Shown here one piece after another: positions 40,859 to 50,016 of a stretch of 64,000 bases of DNA. The notes under the pieces are model-generated. The model had not been told where the DNA came from. It worked only from the letters and a program-made list of their open reading frames with translations, and ran no database searches. Made by a program: the position numbers and the translations under genes. Source of the stretch: Bacillota bacterium (lineage in GTDB: Bacteria; Bacillota; Clostridia; Christensenellales; Aristaeellaceae); assembly GCA_023411375.1 (NCBI GenBank), contig JAEYOW010000038.1, positions 62,001 through 126,000 of the forward strand. Reading direction: 5' to 3'. How positions within the stretch are numbered: position 1 is the stretch's first letter; the number at the start of each line of letters is the position of its first letter.

Positions 40859-42511
40859 TTGATTCAGACTAAGACGATCGATGGTGTGCTGCTGCGCGAC
40901 ATGGTGGTTATGGGCGCGGCCATGCTTGAAAAAAACCGTGAGGCGGTCGACGCACTGAACGTTTTCCCTGTGCCGGATGGCGATACGGGTACCAATATGA
41001 GCCTGACCATGATGTCGGCCACAAAGGAAATCAACCTTAAAGAGTATTTGAATGCCGGAGAGGCGGCCGAAGCGGTGGCCAAGGGCGCCCTCAGGGGGGC
41101 GCGCGGCAACAGCGGCGTCATTACTTCCCAGCTGTTCCGCGGCTTTGCGCGGGCGCTGGAGGGAGTGGATCGCATTGCTCCGGCGCAGTTTGCGGCCGCG
41201 CTCAAAAGCGGTGCGGAAACGGCTTATAAGGCGGTTATGAAGCCCAAGGAGGGCACCATTCTCACTGTCGCCCGCGTTATCGCGGAGGAGGCCGTGAAGC
41301 AGGCGGAGCGCGCGCCGGATGATTACGAGGCGCTCTTCCAGAATATTCTGACCACAGGTGACGCGATCCTCAAAAAAACCCAGCAGATGCTTCCGGCGCT
41401 TACGCAGGCCGGCGTGGTGGATGCCGGCGGGCGCGGGCTGCTTTTGATTTACATGGGCTATGTGGCTTGCCTGCGCGGCGAGGAAGTACCGACGGAAAAG
41501 CTTGACTTTACCGCCGACGGCGAAGCGGCTTACGAGGATGATCATGAGTCCATCGGTGAGATTCAGTTTGCCTATTGTACGGAATTTCTCATTCAGAACC
41601 TGTATCCCGATATTCTGGAGGAGGATATTGATTCCTTCCGCCGCCGCTTAAACCGCATTGGCGACTGTGTGCTGGTGGTAGGCGACCTGAGCCTGGTCAA
41701 GGTGCACGTCCACACCAACGAACCTGGCAAGGCGCTTGAATATGGCCTTAGCCTGGGCGAGCTGGTCAATCTGAAGATTGAGAACATGGTGCAGCAGCGC
41801 CGGGACAATCAGGCCGCGCAGCAAAAAAAGGCGCAGGATGATACGCCTGCCAAGGAGTATGGCATGGTGGCCGTGTCGCTGGGCGAAGGCTTCAACCGAA
41901 TCTTTGCCGACCTGACGGTTGATCAGGTGGTGGAGGGCGGCCAGACCATGAATCCCAGCATTGAGGATCTTTCCGAGGCGATCAACAAAACCCGCGCGCA
42001 AACGGTTTTTGTGTTGCCCAACAACGGCAACGTCATTCTTGCCGCGCAGCAGGCGGCTGAGCTTTGCGAGGATAAAAAGGTTTATGTCCTTCCAACCAAA
42101 AATGTGGCCATGGGCATCGCGGCGGCGGTGGCCTTCCAGCCTGAGCAGAGCGCGGAGGAAAACGCCGCTCATATGGAAGAAGCCGCGCAACGCGTGCGCA
42201 CCGGCACCGTAACCTATGCCGTGCGGGATACGGATCTTGACGATCTGCATATCAAGGAGGGCGATATCATCGGCCTCTATAACGGCAAGATTCATACGGT
42301 AGGCAGCAGCATTCACGACGTTACCCGCGATCTCATGAAGGAGATCATCACCGAGGATGACGAGCTTATTACCGTCTACTATGGCAAGGACGTTGCCGAG
42401 AGCGACGCGCGCTGCCTGACCGATGAGCTTGCCGACGCTTACGGCGATTGCGACGTGGAAATGCAGATGGGCGGGCAGCCGCTGTACTATTATCTGGTAT
42501 CCGTGGAGTAA
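40859..42511 (+). CDS. fakA: Fatty acid kinase subunit FakA (DAK2/YloV)
   Basis: The 550-residue protein has an N-terminal DAK2 (DhaL-like) kinase domain, with the magnesium-aspartate signature NVFPVPDGDTGTNMS near residue 42 and ARGNSGVITSQLFRGFA. A DegV-like C-terminal part has FVLPNNGNVILAAQQAA and VYVLPTKNVAMGI. FakA phosphorylates exogenous fatty acids bound to FakB for membrane lipid synthesis. The start is TTG at 40859 with GGGAGG at 8 nt; the long frame before it overlaps asp23 and is spurious. It is followed by recG with 2 nt between. Confidence 0.94.
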   Translation: MIQTKTIDGVLLRDMVVMGAAMLEKNREAVDALNVFPVPDGDTGTNMSLTMMSATKEINLKEYLNAGEAAEAVAKGALRGARGNSGVITSQLFRGFARALEGVDRIAPAQFAAALKSGAETAYKAVMKPKEGTILTVARVIAEEAVKQAERAPDDYEALFQNILTTGDAILKKTQQMLPALTQAGVVDAGGRGLLLIYMGYVACLRGEEVPTEKLDFTADGEAAYEDDHESIGEIQFAYCTEFLIQNLYPDILEEDIDSFRRRLNRIGDCVLVVGDLSLVKVHVHTNEPGKALEYGLSLGELVNLKIENMVQQRRDNQAAQQKKAQDDTPAKEYGMVAVSLGEGFNRIFADLTVDQVVEGGQTMNPSIEDLSEAINKTRAQTVFVLPNNGNVILAAQQAAELCEDKKVYVLPTKNVAMGIAAAVAFQPEQSAEENAAHMEEAAQRVRTGTVTYAVRDTDLDDLHIKEGDIIGLYNGKIHTVGSSIHDVTRDLMKEIITEDDELITVYYGKDVAESDARCLTDELADAYGDCDVEMQMGGQPLYYYLVSVE

Positions 42512-42513
42512 GC

Positions 42514-44541
42514 ATGGAACTTTCGGATTTCAAGGGCGTTGGGAAAACAAGATTGGCGGCCTTACACGCAGCGGGGATATTCTCGTTGCGTGATCTTTTA
42601 TATGCCGTTCCATACAAATACAAGGATTTGAGCAGGACCGCAACCGTTGCCGAAGCGTCTGCGGGCGAGCGCGTAAGCATGTATCTGGTTCGGGAGGGCG
42701 AGGCCAGGCTTAGCCGCTTTGGCAAAACCTCGCGCGTGACGTGTACCTTTTCGGATGACACCGGGCGCATTTCTGCCTGCTGGTTTAACCAGCCTTGGAT
42801 GCGCGAAAACCTGAACAGGCAGACGCGCGTACTTCTGTTTGGACTGGTGGAGCGCTCCGGCGGAAAAAAGCAATTGATGAATCCAAGCCTGGAAACGGAA
42901 GTGCGCATTATTCCCGTTTATAGGCCAATCGACGGTCTGCCTCAAAAAACGCATGAGAGCATCGTTCGTCAGGCGTTGTTAGACGCCGAAAGCGTATGTG
43001 CGGAGACGCTGCCGCGCCCGCTTTGCGAACGTTACCGCCTGTGGCCCTGCGCGCGCGCCATGCGCGCATTGCATGCGCCGCGAAGCATGGAGGATGTGGC
43101 CGAGGCTCAGCGCCGCTTTGCCTTTGAACAAATGTTGCTCTATCAGGCCTCGGTACGCATGGTCAGGGATATCCGCAGGCGCGGCGCACCCATCCCATCC
43201 GATCAAAAGGCACTCGACGCTTTTTGGAACTCTCTGCCTTTTACAGCTACAACCGCGCAGCGGCGAACGCTGGGTGAGATCGCGGGAGATATGCGCGGCG
43301 TCAGAGCGATGGCACGCATGGTGCAAGGCGACGTTGGCAGCGGAAAAACCGCCGTTGCCATGGGCGCGATGTTATTATGCGCGCAGGCGGGCTTTCAAAG
43401 CGCGCTGATGGCCCCTACGGAAATTCTGGCCCGCCAGCATTATGAGGGTATGAAGGCGTATTTTGAAGAGCGGGGTTATCCGTGCGGCCTGCTTGTGGGC
43501 GGCATGCCCGCCCGGGAACGGCGCGAGGCGCTGCGAAATTTGGAAACAGGCGCGTGGCGCGTCGTGATCGGCACCCATGCTCTGATCAGCAAGGGGGTTG
43601 CTTATCAGGAGCTGGGGCTGTGCGTAACGGATGAACAGCACCGGTTCGGCGTGGCTCAGCGCACGGCGCTGATTAACAAGGGCGCGTCAGCTTTAGACGG
43701 GCGGGAGCGCGCCCCGCACCTGCTGGTTATGTCGGCTACACCGATTCCGCGCTCGCTGGCGCTCGTGATGTTTGGCGACCTGGACCTATCGGTTATTGAT
43801 GTGCTGCCGCCCGGGCGTCTGCCCGTAACAACGCGCATTGTGCCGGAAGAAAAGCGCGAAGGCATGTACAGCTTTATCCGTGGCGAACTTATGGCGGGCA
43901 GGCAGGCGTACGTCGTCTGTCCGCTGGTGGAGGAGAGCGAAACGGAGGACAGCCTGAAGGCGGCAAAGGCGCACGCGGCCACCCTTCAAAAGGGACCGCT
44001 GCGCGGCTTTGGCGTCGGGCTTACCTATGGCGGCCAGCCAGCGGAGGAAAAGCGGGAAACGCTGCGTGCCTTTGCGCGGGGCGAGATTCAGGCGCTTGTG
44101 GCAACGACGGTCATTGAGGTGGGCGTTAATGTGCCAAACGCCTCGCTTATGGTGATCGAGGACGCGGAGCGGTATGGACTGGCGCAGCTGCACCAGCTTC
44201 GCGGACGGGTGGGGAGGGGAACGGCCCAGAGCTGGTGCTTTTTGCTGGCCGAACCCAACGAGCGCCTGCGCGCATTGGTACGCACGAACGACGGCTTTGA
44301 AATCGCGCGCGAGGACCTTGAACTGCGCGGCCCGGGCGAGCTGTTGGGCACGCGCCAGCATGGTGAGACGGCTATACCCGGCGGCGCGGTGGCCTTTGGC
44401 AGCATGCAGCTGCTGTATGAGGCGGCGCAGTGCGCCGAGGCCCTTCAAACCGACCCGGAGCTTCGCGTGGAGTGGGAGGCTGTGAAGGCGCAGGCGCAGG
44501 CGATGATTGGGCGCATGAGCGACCGGGTGTCCGTGAGCTGA
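42514..44541 (+). CDS. recG: ATP-dependent DNA helicase RecG
   Basis: A 675-residue SF2 helicase. The N-terminal wedge/OB region has LSDFKGVGKTRLAALHAAGI and VTCTFSDDTGRISACWFNQPW; the Walker A is GDVGSGKT near residue 279. The DEQH box is in VTDEQHRFG, motif III is MSATPIPRS, and the late motifs are ATTVIEVGVNVPNA and HQLRGRVGRG. RecG remodels stalled forks and Holliday junctions. The ATG two bases after fakA has GGAG in its stop region. All motifs look intact. Confidence 0.97.
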   Translation: MELSDFKGVGKTRLAALHAAGIFSLRDLLYAVPYKYKDLSRTATVAEASAGERVSMYLVREGEARLSRFGKTSRVTCTFSDDTGRISACWFNQPWMRENLNRQTRVLLFGLVERSGGKKQLMNPSLETEVRIIPVYRPIDGLPQKTHESIVRQALLDAESVCAETLPRPLCERYRLWPCARAMRALHAPRSMEDVAEAQRRFAFEQMLLYQASVRMVRDIRRRGAPIPSDQKALDAFWNSLPFTATTAQRRTLGEIAGDMRGVRAMARMVQGDVGSGKTAVAMGAMLLCAQAGFQSALMAPTEILARQHYEGMKAYFEERGYPCGLLVGGMPARERREALRNLETGAWRVVIGTHALISKGVAYQELGLCVTDEQHRFGVAQRTALINKGASALDGRERAPHLLVMSATPIPRSLALVMFGDLDLSVIDVLPPGRLPVTTRIVPEEKREGMYSFIRGELMAGRQAYVVCPLVEESETEDSLKAAKAHAATLQKGPLRGFGVGLTYGGQPAEEKRETLRAFARGEIQALVATTVIEVGVNVPNASLMVIEDAERYGLAQLHQLRGRVGRGTAQSWCFLLAEPNERLRALVRTNDGFEIAREDLELRGPGELLGTRQHGETAIPGGAVAFGSMQLLYEAAQCAEALQTDPELRVEWEAVKAQAQAMIGRMSDRVSVS

Positions 44542-44552
44542 TTGCGCTCCCA

Positions 44553-44581
44553 TTGAAAAATCGCGCGTGAAGCGGTACAAT
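44553..44581 (+). promoter_or_regulatory. Promoter for trmL
   Basis: TTGAAA (44553-44558), a 17-nt spacer and TACAAT (44576-44581) precede the gene by about 60 nt. Confidence 0.75.
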
Positions 44582-44643
44582 AGTTTCGCGGGCAAGGGTT
44601 CGAAAAAACCATCGCAATCCGCCTGCTTTCAAGAGAGGATGAC

Positions 44644-45165
44644 ATGACGATGCACATTGTGCTCTACCAGCCCGAGATTCCCCAGAACACGGGCAATATC
44701 GCGCGTACCTGCGCCGCTACCGGCAGCATGCTCCACCTGATCAAGCCGCTCGGCTTTTCTTTAGAGGATAAGTATTTGAAACGCGCCGGGCTGGATTACT
44801 GGAAAATGATGCGTTACCGCGTATATGAAAGCTTTGACGAACTTTTGGAATGCTATCAGGGCGCCCGGATGCACTTCCTGTCTACCAAGGCGCCTCGAGG
44901 CTACACAGAAACCCGGTATGCTCCCGATGACTTTTTGGTTTTTGGCTGCGAAACCCGCGGCCTGCCGGAAAACCTTTTGAAAAGAGTCTATGACCGTTGC
45001 GTGCGCATTCCCATGATACCCGGCGCGAGAAGCCTTAACTTGAGCAATTCCGTTGCCATTGTGCTTTATGAGGCGCTTCGTTCTCAGGGCTTTCCAGGGC
45101 TGAGCGCCGAGGGCAGTCTGACAGGGCGTGAGGATGAAAGCGCGCCTTGGATGGATTATGTTTGA
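44644..45165 (+). CDS. trmL: tRNA (cytidine/uridine-34 2'-O)-methyltransferase TrmL
   Basis: The 173-residue SPOUT methyltransferase begins MHIVLYQPEIPQNTGNIARTCAATG. The trefoil-knot motifs FGCETRGLPE, RIPMIPGARSLNLSNSVAIVLYEALR and a preceding loop are complete. It methylates the wobble 2'-OH of tRNA-Leu isoacceptors using SAM. AGAGG precedes the first ATG (44644); a second ATG two codons on is possible. Confidence 0.95.
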   Translation: MTMHIVLYQPEIPQNTGNIARTCAATGSMLHLIKPLGFSLEDKYLKRAGLDYWKMMRYRVYESFDELLECYQGARMHFLSTKAPRGYTETRYAPDDFLVFGCETRGLPENLLKRVYDRCVRIPMIPGARSLNLSNSVAIVLYEALRSQGFPGLSAEGSLTGREDESAPWMDYV

Positions 45166-45201
45166 TGGTACGTTAGGTGAAGGGAAAGGATGTGAAACGC
45201 T

Positions 45202-45567
45202 TTGGATCAACAGCATACGCAGCGCTACCGCAGGCGGGACGGGGACGAAAACGAGCCCATGGAGCTTAACGACGTGCTGGAACCCTACGACGGCCAGGAG
45301 GAATACTATATCGAGGAGCAGGATAGCGGGGACGATCCCGACGGGTTATATGACAATTATGAGGACGATGGAGAATACTCAGATTACCATGAAGAGATTG
45401 ATATAGCAGGACGCTTTAAGGTCGCCATGGGTGTTTTTGACACGGTGAGCATTCTGGTTGGCGTTCTGGTGGTTTTAATTCTTGTCGCCATGCTGATCAG
45501 CTTGGTTAACTGGCTCCGTTCCGATATCATGCATTCGATGCTGCTTTTGCAAAGCGGGCTGCAATAA
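45202..45567 (+). CDS. Small acidic protein with one membrane helix
   Basis: The 121-residue protein has a strongly acidic N-terminal half (EEYYIEEQDSGDDPDGLYDNYEDDGEYSD). One membrane helix lies near residues 78-104, and the C-terminal tail is short. No family is recognised. The likely start is TTG at 45202 with AAAGGA about 11 nt upstream. It lies between trmL and the glycosylase genes with short gaps, suggesting one transcript. The acidic part is probably cytosolic. Confidence 0.65.
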   Translation: MDQQHTQRYRRRDGDENEPMELNDVLEPYDGQEEYYIEEQDSGDDPDGLYDNYEDDGEYSDYHEEIDIAGRFKVAMGVFDTVSILVGVLVVLILVAMLISLVNWLRSDIMHSMLLLQSGLQ

Positions 45568-45583
45568 TGGGAGGAAACGGCGG

Positions 45584-46171
45584 ATGCGTATTTCATGGGA
45601 GCGGCTTACACAGGATATACTAAGCTGTGAAGGCTGCGGGCTGGCGGCGGGATGCACGCGGAAGGTGCCCGGCCAAGGCGACGCAAGCGCGCCCCTGATG
45701 CTGATCGGCGAGGGCCCGGGCGAGCGGGAGGACAGGCAGGGGCTGGCCTTTGTCGGACCGGCTGGACAGCTTTTGACCAAAATGCTTACCGCCATCGACC
45801 TGCCGCGCGACCGTGTATTCATCTGCAATGTGGTGAAATGCCGTCCGCCGGGAAACCGTCAGCCGTCCCCGGAGGAAATGGCCGCATGCCTTCCGCACCT
45901 GCGCGCGCAGACGGCGCTGGTTAGGCCGCGCGTGATTCTTCTGCTGGGCGCGACTGCCGTTTCGGCGGTGCTTGGGCCCGAATACCGCATCACGCGTTGC
46001 CGCGGGCAGTGGTTTACGCGCAAAACCTGCGATATTATCGCGACCTACCATCCATCCGCGCTGCTTCGCGACCAGAGCAAGAAGCGCGACGCGTGGCATG
46101 ATTTGCAACTGGTGCGAAAAAGGCTGCTGGAGCTATCGCTTTACCCCGATCTGATCAAGGAGGACGACTGA
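45584..46171 (+). CDS. Family 4 uracil-DNA glycosylase with Fe-S cluster
   Basis: The 195-residue protein has motif A GEGPGEREDRQGLAFVGPAG and motif B YHPSAL. It has four cysteines placed for a 4Fe-4S cluster: C15-x2-C18, C85 in VVKCRPPGN and C101 in EEMAACLPH. It removes uracil from DNA. GGAGG lies upstream of the ATG. It shares one base with the following second glycosylase-like gene (TGATG). Confidence 0.93.
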   Translation: MRISWERLTQDILSCEGCGLAAGCTRKVPGQGDASAPLMLIGEGPGEREDRQGLAFVGPAGQLLTKMLTAIDLPRDRVFICNVVKCRPPGNRQPSPEEMAACLPHLRAQTALVRPRVILLLGATAVSAVLGPEYRITRCRGQWFTRKTCDIIATYHPSALLRDQSKKRDAWHDLQLVRKRLLELSLYPDLIKEDD

Positions 46172-46791
46172 TGCAACCCATCGCACGCTTCAGACAGGAG
46201 TGCACCGCTTTTTTTGACGCGCTTTCCACCGAATATCAAAAACCGCTTGTTTTTGGCGATGGCCAGAGCGAAAGCCCCGTGCTCATGCTGGTGGGCGAGG
46301 CTGCGGGAGAGCAGGAGGCGCTGCAAGGCAAGCCGTTTGTTGGCAAGGCCGGGAAAAACCTGGATGAGTTTTTGCGGGCGCTCAACCTGAGGCGCGGCGA
46401 TATCTATATTTCCAACGTTGTTAAAATCCGCCCTACAAAGGTAAGCGCCGCCGGACGCGTGGTCAACCGCCCGCCCTCCAGGGAGGAAAAGGCGCTGTTT
46501 ACGCCCTGGCTGATGCGTGAAATCGCCATTGTCAAGCCGGCCGCGCTGGTCACGCTGGGGAACGTCGCCCTGCAGGCGTTTATTAGGGATTCCATCGGCA
46601 ATCTTCACGGCACATGGAACCGGGCTGTGGTTTCCCCGCCCAAGGAAGCCGCCTTCACACTTCCGCTGTTCGCGCTGTACCATCCCGCGTCCGTGATTTA
46701 CAGGGGAGCCTTAAAAGAGGTCTATCATCGCGACCTGGAAACCCTCGCCCATTCGCTTGGTGCGCAGTCGAACGCCGCGCCTGACATTTGA
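46171..46791 (+). CDS. Second uracil-DNA-glycosylase-like protein, no Fe-S cysteines
   Basis: The 206-residue protein is a paralogue of the upstream enzyme: VGEAAGEQEALQGKPFVGKAGKNLDEF matches motif A, and YHPASVIY matches motif B. The cluster cysteines are missing: the NVVKC position is NVVKI, the following one is Phe/Thr, and the only Cys is C11. Catalysis might persist if the fold is stable without the cluster, or the substrate may differ. The 1-base overlap shows the two are made together. Confidence 0.85.
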   Translation: MQPIARFRQECTAFFDALSTEYQKPLVFGDGQSESPVLMLVGEAAGEQEALQGKPFVGKAGKNLDEFLRALNLRRGDIYISNVVKIRPTKVSAAGRVVNRPPSREEKALFTPWLMREIAIVKPAALVTLGNVALQAFIRDSIGNLHGTWNRAVVSPPKEAAFTLPLFALYHPASVIYRGALKEVYHRDLETLAHSLGAQSNAAPDI

Positions 46792-46822
46792 ACGCTGAAA
46801 ACGTATCCCCGGGAGAATGTTT

Positions 46823-46852
46823 TGGACAAAGCGGCGCCGCGTGTGCTATGAT
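46823..46852 (+). promoter_or_regulatory. Promoter for nfeD-floA
   Basis: TGGACA (46823-46828), an 18-nt spacer and TATGAT (46847-46852) lie 55 nt before the NfeD start. Confidence 0.6.
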
Positions 46853-46907
46853 AAGGATGAAAGATTCGGTTGAGCGCAAGCCGGCCGGACGCATGGGAGG
46901 TTTTGAT

Positions 46908-47417
46908 ATGTGGGAATTCATCCTGGCCAATTTACCGATTTTCCTGTGTTTTCTGCTGGGCATGGGCCTGCTGATTGTGGAGGTCTTTATGCCGGGATTC
47001 GGTCTGCCGGGTATCTCGGGCATCATTTTGGAGGTTGTCACCATTGTGCTGACCTACCTGTGGCATGGCGGGCTGGCTGCGCTGGGCGCGACGCTGATCA
47101 TTTTGGCTGTTGTGGCCATTGTGGTTTCGCTTGCCCTGCGCTCGGTCAACAAGGGCAGGCTATCCAAATCGCCTATTATCCTCAACGATGCCGAGCACGC
47201 TTCCGAGGGCTATACAGCCACGCGTGATATGGAGGTATTCCTGGGCCGGGAAGGCGTTACCACCACGGTTCTGCGCCCGGCCGGAATGGCGGAGTTTGAC
47301 GGCGTGAAGCTTAACGTTGTGGCGGACGGGGAGTATATCCCCAAGGATGTGCGCGTGACGGTGGATCATGTGGAGGGCGCGCGCGTGGTTGTGAAAAAGC
47401 TTCGCACCGCCGAATGA
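46908..47417 (+). CDS. NfeD-like membrane protein
   Basis: The 169-residue protein has three or so membrane helices in its first half, with VEVFMPGFGLPGISGI between helices, and a C-terminal OB-fold NfeD domain (GREGVTTTVLRPAGMAEFDGVKLNVVADGEYIPK). NfeD proteins partner flotillin/stomatin-type proteins; floA follows 94 nt later. GGGAGG is 7 nt before the ATG at 46908. The longer frame to 46788 covers the promoter and is rejected. It lacks the N-terminal ClpP-like protease of long NfeD. Confidence 0.92.
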   Translation: MWEFILANLPIFLCFLLGMGLLIVEVFMPGFGLPGISGIILEVVTIVLTYLWHGGLAALGATLIILAVVAIVVSLALRSVNKGRLSKSPIILNDAEHASEGYTATRDMEVFLGREGVTTTVLRPAGMAEFDGVKLNVVADGEYIPKDVRVTVDHVEGARVVVKKLRTAE

Positions 47418-47511
47418 TTCGCCGAACGTATGAAATGGGGCTTTCCCTCCCTCCGGTGAAAAAGCCAGCCGGGCGGAGAAATGCATAACAACTAAATAGG
47501 GAGGAATCATC

Positions 47512-48573
47512 ATGTCGGCACAATCCATGCTCATGTCCATGCTGGCGGTTACCAGCTCGTACGAGGAGAGCATTGGGTCCATTCTGTGGATTTTGGTCGC
47601 GATCGTCGTCGCGATCATTCTGGTGGTCGTATTCCTGCGCTTTGTCCCAGTCGGGCTGTGGATCAGCTCGCTGGCTGCGGGCGTCCATATCAGCATTGGT
47701 TCGCTGGTTGGCATGCGGCTTCGCCGCATTCAGCCCAAGCGTCTTGTCGAGCCGCTGATCAAGGCGCGCAAAGCCGGCTTGGACGTTACCCTGTCCAAGC
47801 TGGAAACGCACTACCTGGCGGGCGGCAACGTGGACCGTGTGATCAATGCGCTGATCGCAGCGCAGCGTTCCAACATTGAAATGCCGTTTGAGAAGGCCTC
47901 CGCCATCGACCTTGCGGGCCGCGACGTGCTCCAGGCCGTGCAGATGAGCGTTACCCCCAAGGTGATCGAGACCCCCGTGGTCGCCGCTATTGCCAAGGAC
48001 GGTATCGAGCTGCGCGCCAAAGCGCGCGTGACCGTGCGTACCAATATTGAGCGCCTGGTCGGCGGCGCGGGCGAGGAAACGATTATCGCGCGCGTCGGCG
48101 AAGGCATCGTAACCACCGTCGGCTCCAGCGAGACGCATAAGCAGGTGCTCGAAAATCCTGATCTGATCAGCCAGACGGTGCTGAACAAGGGCCTGGACGC
48201 CGGCACCGCGTATGAAATTCTATCCATCGATATCGCGGACGTGGACGTTGGGCGCAACGTGGGCGCCCAGTTGCAGATGGATCAGGCAGAGGCGGACCGC
48301 CGCATCGCTCAGGCGAGGGCGGAAGAACGCCGCGCCATGGCCGTTGCGCATGAGCAGGAGATGAAGGCGGCCGTGCAAGAAATGCGCGCGCGCGTCGTGG
48401 AGGCCGAGGCCGAGGTGCCCAAGGCGATGGCCGCCGCGCTTCGAGAGGGAAAGCTTGGCGTGATGGATTATTATCAGATGCAAAACGTGGTGGCGGACAC
48501 CAGCATGCGCGAAGGGATTGCCAAGGCGAGCACCCCGCAGAATGCGAGCATGCCCGAGGACATCAAGAAGTAA
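47512..48573 (+). CDS. floA: Flotillin-like protein FloA
   Basis: The 353-residue protein has a membrane-inserted N-terminal hairpin (about 24-58), a UPF0365/FloA core (LVGMRLRRIQPKRLVEPLIKARKAGLDVTLSKLETHYLAGGNVDRVINALIAAQ), and a Glu/Ala-rich coiled coil (about 265-315). FloA scaffolds membrane microdomains and affects envelope protein assembly. GGGAGG precedes ATG. A stable hairpin (GGGGCCGCC/GGCGGCCCC, 48587-48615) after the stop may end or stabilise the transcript. Confidence 0.95.
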   Translation: MSAQSMLMSMLAVTSSYEESIGSILWILVAIVVAIILVVVFLRFVPVGLWISSLAAGVHISIGSLVGMRLRRIQPKRLVEPLIKARKAGLDVTLSKLETHYLAGGNVDRVINALIAAQRSNIEMPFEKASAIDLAGRDVLQAVQMSVTPKVIETPVVAAIAKDGIELRAKARVTVRTNIERLVGGAGEETIIARVGEGIVTTVGSSETHKQVLENPDLISQTVLNKGLDAGTAYEILSIDIADVDVGRNVGAQLQMDQAEADRRIAQARAEERRAMAVAHEQEMKAAVQEMRARVVEAEAEVPKAMAAALREGKLGVMDYYQMQNVVADTSMREGIAKASTPQNASMPEDIKK

Positions 48574-48586
48574 TACAACGGCGGAT

Positions 48587-48615
48587 GGGGCCGCCGGCGA
48601 ACAGAAGGCGGCCCC
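48587..48615 (+). terminator. GC-rich hairpin after floA
   Basis: GGGGCCGCC pairs perfectly with GGCGGCCCC over an 11-nt loop. No T run follows, so read-through into the next gene is likely. Confidence 0.4.
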
Positions 48616-48642
48616 GTTCATCCCGAAACGGGAGGTGAGCGC

Positions 48643-49158
48643 ATGGAAGCGTTGATATTTCTGCTCATCATTTACGGCATTTTTAATGTCGCTACAAAAA
48701 AATTCGGTAATAAAGCCGCGCAGGGAACAGACGCGGAACGCACGCGAAGGGTCGGCACTGAAGAAATGAGCGCCCGCATGCAGGGAAGCGGCGCGCGCGC
48801 GCAGGACGAACGGCAGAACAGACAGCGTCACCGGGAGGGATCTCCATCCATGGAGGGAGCGGGTACCCTTGGCAGAAATGCCGGGTCAGGCTATCAGCCG
48901 ATTACGCACCGCATGGAAGACGTCAAGCCCATGAGCGAGTATACTGGAAGCCTTGGCGCGTCCTCCACCGAGGGGGTGGATCTGTGCGACCCAATGCTTC
49001 AACATGCGCGCGTGCGAAAGCCTGTGGCCGACGGCGTATACGCAGATGAAATCGGCGGCGTGCCGCTGGTGGACACAAGCGCCCGGGGAATTCTTCAGGG
49101 CGTGGTGATGAGCGAGATCCTTACGCGCCCATCGCAAAGAAAGTGGGGGAGACGCTAA
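48643..49158 (+). CDS. Hypothetical protein linked to floA, single N-terminal helix
   Basis: The 171-residue protein has one N-terminal membrane helix (LIFLLIIYGIFNV), then a polar, low-complexity region. A more conserved-looking C-terminus follows (EGVDLCDPMLQHAR, GGVPLVDTSARGILQGVVMSEILTRPS, KWGRR). No family is recognised. GGGAGGTGA precedes the ATG. It lies between floA and a LytTR regulator gene (3 nt away), so it may take part in the same membrane process. Confidence 0.7.
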   Translation: MEALIFLLIIYGIFNVATKKFGNKAAQGTDAERTRRVGTEEMSARMQGSGARAQDERQNRQRHREGSPSMEGAGTLGRNAGSGYQPITHRMEDVKPMSEYTGSLGASSTEGVDLCDPMLQHARVRKPVADGVYADEIGGVPLVDTSARGILQGVVMSEILTRPSQRKWGRR

Positions 49159-49161
49159 CCT

Positions 49162-49917
49162 ATGGAGGAATTGCGCGTACTGATCGCAGACGATGATAGC
49201 GGCATGCGCAGCGTGATGCGAAAGATCATCGGCAGGGTAGAGGGCTTTACCCTTTCGGCGGAAGCTGGAGATGGAAAAACCGCCCTTGCGCTGGTGGAAA
49301 AAGTAAAGCCCCATGTCGTCTTTCTGGATGTGGAAATGCCCGAAATGACTGGCGTTGAATGCGCTCATGCCATTCAGGATATGGACCCGTCCATCATCAT
49401 TATCTTTGCCACGGCGCACGATACCTATATGGGCGACGCATTTGAGGTATACGCTTTTGATTATCTTGTGAAACCCTTTAAGGTGGATCGTGTGATTCAG
49501 ACCCTTGAACGCGCACGCGACAGGCTGCTGCTCAGAGGCGTGAAGCCATTGGGTACACCCGTGCCGCAGGAGGCGCGGCGCGCGCTGGATGGACGTTTGA
49601 TGCTGCGCCACCGTGAGGGTGTCAGCTTTATCGACCTGAAGGATATCCTGCTGGTGCAGCGCGAGGACCGGGCAACCGTCCTGTACACCGTAAACGACGG
49701 CCGGTATGTGACCGGAGATTCGCTGGCGGAAATGGAAGAACGGCTCCAGAGCGACGCCTTTTTTCGCTGCCACAAGAGCTATATCATCAACCTCAACGAG
49801 ATTAAGGACATCACGCCATATGGCCGCTGGACCTATGTGGTGCGGCTGGAGGGTACTAAGCACGACGCTCTGATTACCCATGAAAAGTATGAGGAGCTGG
49901 AGCGGATGTTCAGGTAG
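49162..49917 (+). CDS. LytTR-family response regulator
   Basis: The 251-residue protein has a receiver domain (ADDDSG, phospho-acceptor Asp in VVFLDVEMPE near residue 54, FATAHD, LVKPF) and a C-terminal LytTR DNA-binding domain (about 150-250; FIDLKDILLVQREDR, FFRCHKSYIINLNEIKDI). No histidine kinase gene is adjacent. It is 3 nt after the floA-linked hypothetical gene and presumably co-transcribed. LytTR regulators often control envelope or virulence genes. Confidence 0.93.
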   Translation: MEELRVLIADDDSGMRSVMRKIIGRVEGFTLSAEAGDGKTALALVEKVKPHVVFLDVEMPEMTGVECAHAIQDMDPSIIIIFATAHDTYMGDAFEVYAFDYLVKPFKVDRVIQTLERARDRLLLRGVKPLGTPVPQEARRALDGRLMLRHREGVSFIDLKDILLVQREDRATVLYTVNDGRYVTGDSLAEMEERLQSDAFFRCHKSYIINLNEIKDITPYGRWTYVVRLEGTKHDALITHEKYEELERMFR

Positions 49918-49962
49918 TGCATGGCGTTCGCATATGCCGGTAGCCGAGCGGATATCTTGATA

Positions 49963-50005
49963 AACAGCGCTAATCGTGGAAAACCGCGACAAGCGCTGTT
50001 TTTTT
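49963..50005 (+). terminator. Strong intrinsic terminator after the LytTR gene
   Basis: ACAGCGCT and TCGTGG pair with CCGCGA and AGCGCTGT, followed by an uninterrupted run of seven T residues. Confidence 0.9.
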
Positions 50006-50016
50006 GACTGCCTTGA

